From the NCBI GenBank assembly GCA_019323195.1, contig JAHWHQ010000039.1, forward strand, positions 1 to 36,892: a DNA stretch of 36,892 bases. The letters run 5' to 3'. The DNA is from Candidatus Woesearchaeota archaeon. GTDB lineage: Archaea; Nanobdellota; Nanobdellia; Woesearchaeales; JACPBV01. Position 1 is the first letter of the stretch, and every line of letters begins with the position of its first letter. Under the pieces are notes generated by a model. The model made no database searches. It saw nothing but the letters and a program-made list of their open reading frames with translations, and was not told the DNA's origin. Both the position numbers and the translations under genes were made by a program. Positions 22,434-30,105 of the stretch are shown piece after piece.

Positions 22434-25400
22434 ATGAAAAAAAGAGACTTTGTAAAGATAGGTATGATTTTAGTATTTCTGATAGCCTTGATTAAAGTAG
22501 GTTATGGTGCTGCCTGTCCATCAGATTTGAATATAACCGTAACTTACACAGATAATCTAAAATACTGTGATACACTTACAAGAATCAATATAAAGGATGA
22601 GTCTTGTAGTGTTCTACCTCCACCAGGGAATTGCTGGAACGGCTATAATAATGCAACAATATCACTCCCCCCTAATCTAACAACTTCTAATTCATTGAAT
22701 AAAACATTAGCTACAAATACTAATTCCTATTTTTGGTCTGTTAGTTGCAATCTAAACCAGAATTATACTATAAATGTAACCTTTGATAATGGAACAGTTA
22801 CATGTGATACGAATATAACTTTATATTTATCCTCCTACTCAACAAACCCCAGCCTAGAAATAACCTTCCCAACAATCCCTAACAACTTCACTATAGGATC
22901 CAACTACACCTTTAACCTTACCCTTAACAATACAGGTGATGACAATGCTACTGATGTTCTTGGAAGCATTTCTTATAACACCACCATGTTCACTCTCACC
23001 CCTTCATCAATAAACATCTCTAAGATACTGAATGGCTCTTGGCATAACTTTACTATCAATGTAACATTTCTGTATGGGGGAGATACATCCTTTAGCATAG
23101 ATAGGTTATATTATTCCAGAAGCAACGGCATTGCTGTAATCCCTGCAAGCGGAACCAGCAACACCTTCCATGTAAACTTCAATCCAGTCCTAACCCTCTC
23201 CAACATAACATTATCCATAAACAGTTCTATATTATTGGATCTAGATGACTACTGGCATGATTCAGACGCATACGACACCGAAGACAATGTCAACTGGACC
23301 TATTCAGGAAACGTAAACATAAACATAGCCCTTAACGCAACCACCAGAGTCATAAACTTCAGCTCATCAAACTGGGTTGGCAGGGAAAACATCACCTTCC
23401 AGGCTAAAGACCTTCTTAACGCAACCACGAACCAGACCATCAGCATCTTTGTGGAAAACTCCTCCACAGACACCTGCAACGGCATAGATGATGACGGCGA
23501 CACGCTGATTGACGAGAACTCAGCCAATTCAGCCGCATTGACAGAATCATGCTGCCCTTCAGGCAGCTGCGACCCCTGGGGCTCTAAGACATGCACAGAC
23601 GGTGCCTGGTCCGCCTGCACAGGATACGTCCCGGCAAACGAAGGCGGTGGCGGAGGCGGCGGCAGCTCTTCCATCGTAACAGAGATATCCCCCCACGCAC
23701 AGATAGACTCACCGTCTGCAAACGAGGAGTTCAAGATAGACGAGTTAATAGAATTCTCCCATTCCAGCGGGAACTACAACAGCTTAGAGTGGAATTTCGG
23801 AGACGGCACTAGATCATCGTTAAGCTCCCCCACACATTCATATTCCACTTTAGGCTCAAGGATAGTAAAGCTCACTGTCTACGGCACTTCAGGAACAAGC
23901 ACGGATTCTGTCAGCATAAAGATAGTTGAGTGTTTTGAAGATGACGAATGCGCAGGCTTATGCTGCGACGGTAAATGCAAGAACCCATGCACCTCAAACC
24001 AGGACTGTGAAAAGCCAGACCCGTACATAAACGAGCTCTGCATAAGCCCTGGAACATGCGATGCAGAATGCTCTTACGACCTCTGCGACATAGCCTGCTC
24101 CAGTGATGATGATTGTGATAATGATCCCGAATCAGTAGACAGGTGCATAAACCCTGGAAAATGCGATTCATTATGCCTCCATAAAACAGCAGTCATAGAG
24201 CATCCCAGCCCAGCAGCCAGGGCAGTCAACATCATAAAAAGCTACGGCAGGGAAAACCCTGACATAATCCAGGAAGGCACCAGAGAGGTATTCGAGACCC
24301 TCTTAGAGATAGGAAAGATAGGCTTAGATCAGCGCTTCGAGGTCAAAGACGGAAAATCATCAGTGGAATACAGGATAAAGAACTCCAACATCTTCACAGC
24401 AAGAAACATAACAGTTGACATAGATATCCCAAAAGACATAGCAGAAAGCGCAGACGAAATAGGAGGCGATTTCATAACAATAAAAAAAGACCCTATAATA
24501 AGGTTCATAATAGAGCAACTAAAGCCAGGAGAGGAAAAGATACTTGAATACACCCTTCCAAGGGAGGTAGCAGAGGAAAAGCTCAGGCAGATCCAGATCT
24601 CCATCCTGAAGGCAGAGCCCACAGAAGAAGAGCTTGAAAGGCTGACAGAGAAGCAGCAGAAGACCGAGAACGCGACCATAATAAAGACAGAGGCCTTTAT
24701 AATAAAGGACCAGACCCAGGTAAGGACCTCTATAGAGCCCAAGAGGGAGCTGGAGAACGTCACCCTTTACCTGGAAATACCCAAATGCCTGGCAGAGACC
24801 ATAGACGAGATAGAGTTTGAAAGGGAAGACTTCACCATAATACAGGACGACCCTGTCATCGCCTGGGTCTTCCCTAAGATAGACGAGAACATAAAGTTAG
24901 ACTTTAAGGTTGCCAAGGCTGTCGATGAGGACTGCTGGCGCCAGATACAGGCCCTCCCATTAGCAGAGTTCATCAAAGGAAGGATATACAAGAGATACAA
25001 TTATCTTCAGATAGCCATCATCATACTCTCTGTTTTCATGGTCATAGGCCTAGGATTATTTTTTGCCCACCATGAAGAGGCCCTTAAGCACCCCATGCAC
25101 CATGGCAAGCACATCCTCCATAAGGACATCCTAAAGCACTCCATCAAGTCCATGATAAGCGGCTTTGACCATCTCTTCCTTGCATTGATCATTATCCTTA
25201 ATGTCCTGGACTTTTTCGAGGTATTAAATCCAACTGGCGACCTTATCAAGAAGATCCTTTCCTGGACATTGCTTGGCTATCTTGTCTACAAGGTAAAGCT
25301 TTCCGAGATATTCTTCGGCAAAAGGAGCAGGCTTCTTGACCTAAGCCTTTTGACAGCATTCTTCGCCCTTGTCTCAAAGAACCTGTTCGGCTATATACGT

Positions 25401-26978
25401 GTTGCCAACAACGAGATCATAGAATACCATCTCCAGTCCTTAGTCATCCCTCTTTACCAGGCCATTCTTGTCCATTCACAGATAATAAGCACAGCCCTTT
25501 TTATCTTCGGCATATCCCTGTTAGTGTCCCTTTCAGTCCTTTACGTAAACTTCAATGTAAAAAGCCCTTCCATGCTCGCCATCCTGCACGAAAAAGGCAG
25601 GCCTTCTGATTATAAGAGCTGCATAAGGAAATTTTTCACCATCTTCATCCTGTTTTTTGCATTTTACATCCTTGTCTTTAACTTTGTCATGGAATGGCTT
25701 GCCATTGCAGCCGACGCCACAATAGCAGTCATCGGCCTTGCATACTTTGCCTTCCGCATAATCAGGTCTATTATAAGGATCTTAAAACATCACAGGAAGC
25801 ACCTGTACATAAACAAGGTCTTTGTAGGCGCAGGTACCTTCGCTGAGGAGCTCTACGAGATGTTCATCAAACTCTTCCATTCTAAGAAGACCCTGCTTCT
25901 TGGTATAGCAGGCATCCTTACCTTCCATCTGTTTGCAGACGTCATCAACTTCATCATCCCCTATATCTTTAATCTTCACGATGTGATCTATTTTGGGAGG
26001 TTAGGCGTAGGCCATAGCTCTATAGCCTCCTTGCTTAACATAATCCTTCCAAGGGTGCCTTCTATGGTAGATAAGATAGCTGTCATAGGGGTCTATTTCT
26101 TTAATACAATAGCCATGCTCTTCCTTCTTGTCATACCTTTCTATATCTGGCTTGACATCCTTACAAAGAAGAAGATAGATTTCCACCCTATTCTAATAGG
26201 GCTTTTTTACGCCTCTATAATCTTCCCCATCTTTGTAAGGGCATATAACATAAAAACACTGATAGGCAAGGACATCCTGGGCGTAGACATCCTTATCCTT
26301 AATGTCCTTGAGAACACGCATAGCTTCAAATGGATCTACCTCATAGCCATCCCTCTTGGATTAGCAGCCTTCCTTCTCAGCTACAAGACAAAATACAGGC
26401 ATATACTTGAGATAATGGCTGACATCCCTGTCATCCTTTTCTTCTATGCATACATAATCTGCTTCCTGATAAGCTGGTGCATCTACTACACCTTTACCAT
26501 AATAAACGCCTTTAACTACTCAGGCAGCTCTGTTATCCTCACCTATGTTTCATACATCCTCCCCCTCATACTTGTCTTCATGTACCTTATAACCGTGCTC
26601 TTTTATGTTGGCGGATTAACAGCTTTAGTAAGGTACATGTACATGCACTGGATACTTCCAAGGCTTAGGCATTTCCTTAAGGGAAATAAGCTTCACCTTC
26701 GCAGGAGCTTAAAGAAAAGGTTAAAGATGCTGTTAAGCGGAAAGGCAAGGAGCGATTACAGCCTGACAGAATTCGATCTGGTAGCGACTGTAGCGGTAAG
26801 CACCTTCCCAATATCCTTTTTCCTTCTTAAGCTCTTCCTGTCGGCAAGCCTTTTCAGGGTCCTTATCGTATTATCCGTCTGGATAGTTGTTATTGCAGCA
26901 TGCCTTCTTTTTGTCTTCATCGTATACAGGGCAACAACATCCAAGATAGAGTATTCCAAGAGCAGGCACGCGGGTTAG
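22434..26978 (+). CDS. Giant adhesin-like ectodomain fused to a polytopic membrane domain
   Basis: The 1514-aa protein has a signal sequence (MKKRDFVKIGMILVFLIALI, ending YGA-AC). Next come the PPPGNCW Cys domain (about 25-130, shared with the gene at 13098), Ig/CARDB-like domains (about 135-345) and a MopE-like calcium motif (TCNGIDDDGDTLIDEN). A Gly6-7 linker leads to a PKD domain (about 420-500, LEWNFGDGTRSSLSSPTHSY). A knottin-like Cys cluster (about 500-585) and two segments of Glu/Ile-rich beta structure (about 600-860) follow. The last 650 residues contain some 15 or more hydrophobic helices with short basic loops, a large polytopic domain I cannot name. Composition is AT-rich up to about 23.4 kb and richer in GC afterwards. 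It may be a surface receptor or a membrane platform for the secreted proteins upstream. Confidence 0.85.
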   Translation: MKKRDFVKIGMILVFLIALIKVGYGAACPSDLNITVTYTDNLKYCDTLTRINIKDESCSVLPPPGNCWNGYNNATISLPPNLTTSNSLNKTLATNTNSYFWSVSCNLNQNYTINVTFDNGTVTCDTNITLYLSSYSTNPSLEITFPTIPNNFTIGSNYTFNLTLNNTGDDNATDVLGSISYNTTMFTLTPSSINISKILNGSWHNFTINVTFLYGGDTSFSIDRLYYSRSNGIAVIPASGTSNTFHVNFNPVLTLSNITLSINSSILLDLDDYWHDSDAYDTEDNVNWTYSGNVNINIALNATTRVINFSSSNWVGRENITFQAKDLLNATTNQTISIFVENSSTDTCNGIDDDGDTLIDENSANSAALTESCCPSGSCDPWGSKTCTDGAWSACTGYVPANEGGGGGGGSSSIVTEISPHAQIDSPSANEEFKIDELIEFSHSSGNYNSLEWNFGDGTRSSLSSPTHSYSTLGSRIVKLTVYGTSGTSTDSVSIKIVECFEDDECAGLCCDGKCKNPCTSNQDCEKPDPYINELCISPGTCDAECSYDLCDIACSSDDDCDNDPESVDRCINPGKCDSLCLHKTAVIEHPSPAARAVNIIKSYGRENPDIIQEGTREVFETLLEIGKIGLDQRFEVKDGKSSVEYRIKNSNIFTARNITVDIDIPKDIAESADEIGGDFITIKKDPIIRFIIEQLKPGEEKILEYTLPREVAEEKLRQIQISILKAEPTEEELERLTEKQQKTENATIIKTEAFIIKDQTQVRTSIEPKRELENVTLYLEIPKCLAETIDEIEFEREDFTIIQDDPVIAWVFPKIDENIKLDFKVAKAVDEDCWRQIQALPLAEFIKGRIYKRYNYLQIAIIILSVFMVIGLGLFFAHHEEALKHPMHHGKHILHKDILKHSIKSMISGFDHLFLALIIILNVLDFFEVLNPTGDLIKKILSWTLLGYLVYKVKLSEIFFGKRSRLLDLSLLTAFFALVSKNLFGYIRVANNEIIEYHLQSLVIPLYQAILVHSQIISTALFIFGISLLVSLSVLYVNFNVKSPSMLAILHEKGRPSDYKSCIRKFFTIFILFFAFYILVFNFVMEWLAIAADATIAVIGLAYFAFRIIRSIIRILKHHRKHLYINKVFVGAGTFAEELYEMFIKLFHSKKTLLLGIAGILTFHLFADVINFIIPYIFNLHDVIYFGRLGVGHSSIASLLNIILPRVPSMVDKIAVIGVYFFNTIAMLFLLVIPFYIWLDILTKKKIDFHPILIGLFYASIIFPIFVRAYNIKTLIGKDILGVDILILNVLENTHSFKWIYLIAIPLGLAAFLLSYKTKYRHILEIMADIPVILFFYAYIICFLISWCIYYTFTIINAFNYSGSSVILTYVSYILPLILVFMYLITVLFYVGGLTALVRYMYMHWILPRLRHFLKGNKLHLRRSLKKRLKMLLSGKARSDYSLTEFDLVATVAVSTFPISFFLLKLFLSASLFRVLIVLSVWIVVIAACLLFVFIVYRATTSKIEYSKSRHAG

Positions 26979-26990
26979 CCCGGCAGAAAT

Positions 26991-27033
26991 CCCGCCCCAT
27001 CCTATCTATAGATAGGATTATGGCGGGCTTTTC
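26991..27033 (+). terminator. Hairpin terminator closing the surface island
   Basis: CCCGCC..ATCCTATC (26991-27006) pairs with GATAGGATTATGGCGGG (27011-27027), giving a strong stem of about 15 bp. CTTTTCTT follows, 12 bp after the stop codon at 26978. Confidence 0.75.
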
Positions 27034-27127
27034 TTGCTTCAATAACAGCATGGAAAAGACAGTGCCGGCTATACATCATGCCATAGTCCAGTCTCTGGCG
27101 TAAGCTAAGGTGGGTGATAAAAGAACC

Positions 27128-27459
27128 TTATCTTTTCCTGAACCCAAACCTGTTATTATAATCCTTATGGTCAAATATATCTAGAACAAAAGCTACAATC
27201 TCGACCTTATCACTTTCTATTGCATATATCATTCTCCAGAATAAAGGCAGATTAACAATAAACAGGTTGCTCATATCATACTTCTTTACATAATATCTTG
27301 GAATCTCCTTTTTTCTTGCATTATGTCCATAAAATGGATTGTTTTCTATAAAGTCAAACGACCTTTGAATGCCGTTCCACAGCATCATCTCCTCTGAATT
27401 TTCAATGCCTTCAGCTTTCTGCTCACCTACAATTTTGAGACCTTTTTCCCAAATCTCAT
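27128..27459 (-). pseudogene. RelE/ParE-like toxin, reading frame broken near codon 10
   Basis: The C-terminal 86 codons encode a typical RelE-fold toxin end: NPFYGHNARKKEIPRYYVKK, then FIVNLPLFWRMIYAIESDKV, IVAFVLDIFDHKDYN and FGFRKR. The only start matching the gene layout is an ATG at 27459 that overlaps the antitoxin stop (ATGA). It reads MRFGKKVSKL and then TAG. Shifting one base there joins it to VGEQKAEGIENSEEMM, which continues into the toxin frame. One missing base (in the A5 run or at TTG-TAG) explains this. Alternatives are an internal start at 27388, giving an N-terminally shortened product, a recoding event, or a sequencing error. An intact toxin would cleave mRNA at the ribosome; this copy is probably inactive. 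Confidence 0.65.
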
Positions 27460-27737
27460 CTTACCCTTAATCCATTTTTTTCTTTTAATCTGCTCTTAGG
27501 TTTAAATGCCCAGAGAACCTTATTATCCTGGAATACTATCTTGCCGCTATAGTCCAGATAATCTATAATTGCCATTAAGGTCTGGTGCATTACCTGTTTA
27601 GGCAGCATCCTTCTTAATTCAGCTATTGTCATTACTCCCTCTGCGTTTTTTAGGGCATCCTCTACCATGAGGACAGTATTTAATGTTGGGCTTCTCTTAA
27701 CTGCATATTCTCTTTTCTTTAATTGTAACAAATGCAT
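27456..27737 (-). CDS. Antitoxin-like winged-helix protein
   Basis: From the ATG at 27737 (MHLLQLKKREYAVKRSPTLN) the protein has 93 residues. GGTGATG upstream is the ribosome site, so the ATG that would add 11 residues is rejected. Residues about 10-85 form a winged helix-turn-helix: LNTVLMVEDALKNAEGVMTI, AELRRMLPKQVMHQTLMAII and DYLDYSGKIVFQDNKVLWAF, the last being the wing. It directly precedes, and overlaps by 4 bp, the RelE-like toxin frame. Two copies of a perfect 12-bp palindrome lie in its promoter, as expected of an autoregulating antitoxin. The pairing with a RelE toxin is seen directly; the neutralising role is inferred. Confidence 0.75.
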   Translation of the reverse strand: MHLLQLKKREYAVKRSPTLNTVLMVEDALKNAEGVMTIAELRRMLPKQVMHQTLMAIIDYLDYSGKIVFQDNKVLWAFKPKSRLKEKNGLRVR

Positions 27738-27754
27738 TTTCATCACCTTTTTGG

Positions 27755-27789
27755 ATATCAGCTGATACATATATCAGCTGATATATAAA
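27755..27789 (-). promoter_or_regulatory. Toxin-antitoxin promoter with twin palindromic operators
   Basis: TATCAGCTGATA, a perfect palindrome, occurs at 27755-27766 and again at 27773-27784 (18-bp spacing). The TATA box TTTATATAT (27781-27789, minus strand) overlaps the distal copy, and the expected transcription start falls in the proximal one. The winged-helix antitoxin is the likely repressor. Confidence 0.7.
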
Positions 27790-27962
27790 CTTTTTGGTTC
27801 ATCCTTTTTCATAATCATACCTCAGGAGATCCTGAACCTTCCCAAGAGGATGACGATATTACAAAGAAACTATTTGACGCAGGAGAATTATTGAACATTA
27901 AGGTATTAGATCATGTAATTATAGGAAAAAATGAGTTTTATAGTTTCAAAGACCAAAGCTAA
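27789..27962 (+). pseudogene. radC: C-terminal remnant of RadC (JAB/MPN-domain) protein
   Basis: Fifty-seven codons run from just after a TAA at 27786 to the stop at 27962. They read HNHTSGDPEPSQEDDDITKK, then LFDAGELLNIKVLDHVIIGK and NEFYSFKDQS. This is the RadC signature HNHxSGDPxPSxxD with its JAMM His-x-His and Asp, followed by LDHxIIG and the YSF end of the family. About three quarters of the normal protein is missing, and no start codon lies in the remnant. The toxin-antitoxin promoter occupies the place where the N-terminal part should be. The stop abuts the helicase stop with no base between. Codons are intact, so the loss may be recent. Confidence 0.8.
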
Positions 27963-29504
27963 TTATTTCATTCTTTTTACAATATTCTGCATCTTCTTTT
28001 CTTTATGGGTTGATGCATAGAAATAAGCTTCATCTCTTGTTTCTTCTGTGATGAGAATTGTGACTTCTCCGATATGGCTTCTGCCTGTTCTTCCTTTTCT
28101 TTGGATGCCTCTTATTTCAGAGGGCACTGGCTCATAGAAAATAACTTTATTGACGTTTGGGATATCTATTCCTTCTTCTGCAACAGAAGTGGCAATGAGA
28201 ATGTTTATCTCCCTGTTTCTAAATTTCTCGATTATTTCCTTTTGCTCTTTTTGGTTCATCCCTTTGACAGTACCTTGCTTTGCCTGCCCGACAAAACGAT
28301 GAACTTTTGCTCGAGGTATTTCTTTTAATGCATTCTCAATTGAATCAATTGTATTTCTGTATTGAGTAAATATCAGAATAAGAGAATCTTCTTCTTTTTG
28401 AAACTGATCTTCAACTATGTTTCTTAATATTTTTAGTTTTGGATGAGAGATAGCTATATCTTTTTTTGCCAGCTCAATTCCACTTTTTAGAAGATCATGT
28501 TTTAGAAACATTTGCTCTGATCGTGACAGCTTCTTTTTTTCTTTAAATTTCTCAACATATTTTAGAAATGATTCAATGCCTTGTGTTTCGATTAATTCAA
28601 GGCAATGGTAAGCCTGCAGCAAGACTGCCTGATTATTGTATGTGGCAAAAGCATAAGGGCTTCTTCCAAACCTTTTCTTGATGCTCATCCTTGCTCCAAG
28701 AATATCTTTTTTTGAGATGTAATCAGGCTTTTTATAAGTAAGGATTCCTAATTTATTGAGCTTTGCTATTTTTTCAAGAAAGAGGTCATGGAGTGGCTTT
28801 TGGACTTTCCTTAAGCCTTCATCCATGGGCACCTTAATCCAGTCAAGCTTAATGTCCTTGATAAAATCTTTTACATCCAAATCGTCTCTTACTCTGCTCT
28901 CGACATTCTTGATATTCAGGTTTTCAAATATTTGGCTAATCTTTTTCTTTCTTGAGCCGGGAGAAGCAGTAAGCCCCAAGATTAGCTTATTAAATCTCTT
29001 AGCAATTTCAACATAGGCATAGTTTTCAACTGCTTTATGCATTTCATCAAAGATTACAAGATCAAATCCATCCAACTTGTAAAGCTCGTTTTCTAAATCA
29101 TTTTTTATGGTCTGAGGCGTTGATATGATTATTAATCCTTCTTCAAACAGATTCTTTCTTTTTTTAGGGGGAATGCTTCCAGAGAGCATCATAATCTTTT
29201 CTTCATCTACTTTAAGAAACTTTTTGCAGCTTTCATAGTGCTGCATGACTAGGGGCTTTGTTGGCGCAAGAAACAATATCTTTTTTGGCAGGACTTCTGC
29301 AATAACAAGAAATGCAATGATTGTTTTTCCAAGCCCTGTCGGAAGAATGACTGCTGTGTTTACTGATGAGGCACTTTTAGCAATATCAGTCTGATACTGT
29401 TTTGAAAGAATTATTTTCTCTTTAATATATCTATGAGTAACAAATTCATCCTTGCCGTACTCCGGCGAGTCTTCCCTGAACATGAATAGTTTTGTTTGTG
29501 CCAT
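27963..29504 (-). CDS. Hef/FANCM/MPH1-like superfamily 2 helicase without nuclease domain
   Basis: The 513-aa protein shows all SF2 motifs: I LPTGLGKT, Ia LAPTKPLVMQH, Ib STPQTIKNDL, II DEMH, III LTASPG, IV IFTQYRNT, V ATSVAEEGIDIP and VI QRKGRTGR. The phrase FVGQAKQGTVKGMNQKEQKE and the following EIIEKFRNREINILIATSVA are typical of Hef and FANCM, which remodel stalled replication forks and D-loops. DEMH replaces the usual DEAH. Archaeal Hef normally carries a C-terminal ERCC4 nuclease and HhH domains; this protein ends 15 residues after THKEKK, so both are absent. It is the last gene of a six-gene operon, starting 1 base after the previous stop, with the ribosome site AAAAGGATGA. Confidence 0.9.
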   Translation of the reverse strand: MAQTKLFMFREDSPEYGKDEFVTHRYIKEKIILSKQYQTDIAKSASSVNTAVILPTGLGKTIIAFLVIAEVLPKKILFLAPTKPLVMQHYESCKKFLKVDEEKIMMLSGSIPPKKRKNLFEEGLIIISTPQTIKNDLENELYKLDGFDLVIFDEMHKAVENYAYVEIAKRFNKLILGLTASPGSRKKKISQIFENLNIKNVESRVRDDLDVKDFIKDIKLDWIKVPMDEGLRKVQKPLHDLFLEKIAKLNKLGILTYKKPDYISKKDILGARMSIKKRFGRSPYAFATYNNQAVLLQAYHCLELIETQGIESFLKYVEKFKEKKKLSRSEQMFLKHDLLKSGIELAKKDIAISHPKLKILRNIVEDQFQKEEDSLILIFTQYRNTIDSIENALKEIPRAKVHRFVGQAKQGTVKGMNQKEQKEIIEKFRNREINILIATSVAEEGIDIPNVNKVIFYEPVPSEIRGIQRKGRTGRSHIGEVTILITEETRDEAYFYASTHKEKKMQNIVKRMK

Positions 29505-29505
29505 T

Positions 29506-30105
29506 TCATCCTTTTAAATCCCAGAAGTCTGTATTTCTATCCATAAGATATCCAAGATGTTTCCAGGAGACATAGCGTATTCTGTCGTCATAATCCAATT
29601 TACAGACTTTTATCTCATCATTCTTCATCATACCATTAAATTCTTTGAAAGAAATATCTGCTGAGCTCATTGAGTTTCTTAGAGCGTCAAATTTCTGCGA
29701 GCATTCCTCTATAATGTCAGGATGATTAAAGCATTTTCTGGAACAATAATTTCCCATGTAAACATTGATTGCCTTACCTATTGCTGTATTCTTTTTCTGC
29801 TTTAATCTTCCTATTGCAGTCAGAACATATTTTATCTCCCCATAGCTGATATCATCAGGAAGCTTTTCCTTTATCTCTTTGAGAGAATCGCAATTATCAG
29901 CTGCTTCTTCAATAGCCTTGATTTTATCTTTGCTTAATAATTCTGATAATTCTATCTTTTTTTCTTCCAAAAGTCGTCTTAGATGATTTTCAATGGTAGA
30001 AAAAGCCAGCTTTCTCTTGTATGCAATTTCAGGCATAGAATTTCCTTGTTTGAATAAGTTTAATGTTTGATTCAATGACTCTTTATATTCATCTTTCTGA
30101 TTCAT
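29506..30105 (-). CDS. Protein with helicase-associated HTH (HTH_40-like) domain
   Basis: From the ATG at 30105 the protein has 199 residues; an ATG at 30120 (MSLKKMNQ) is an alternative, and both overlap the end of the SEC-C gene. Residues about 7-105 match the HTH_40-type domain found at the C-terminus of RecQ-like helicases: LNLFKQGNSMPEIAYKRKLA, FSTIENHLRRLLEEKKIELS and DDISYGEIKYVLTAIGRLKQ. Here it is a separate polypeptide encoded just upstream of a helicase. The C-terminal part carries CSRKCFNHPDIIEEC, a possible metal site, and YVSWKHLGYLMDRNTDFWDL of unknown family. It probably acts as a DNA-binding partner of the helicase; that is inference from adjacency. Confidence 0.75.
   Translation of the reverse strand: MNQKDEYKESLNQTLNLFKQGNSMPEIAYKRKLAFSTIENHLRRLLEEKKIELSELLSKDKIKAIEEAADNCDSLKEIKEKLPDDISYGEIKYVLTAIGRLKQKKNTAIGKAINVYMGNYCSRKCFNHPDIIEECSQKFDALRNSMSSADISFKEFNGMMKNDEIKVCKLDYDDRIRYVSWKHLGYLMDRNTDFWDLKG

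Noticed and set aside
25007..25249. Minus-strand ORFs of 60-145 codons opposite the 1514-aa gene
   Set aside because: All overlap a continuous, domain-rich coding frame and none has a recognisable product or promoter.
27034..27127. Possible small RNA or short gene between the island terminator and the toxin
   Set aside because: No promoter, ORF or convincing stem is visible in the 94 bp.
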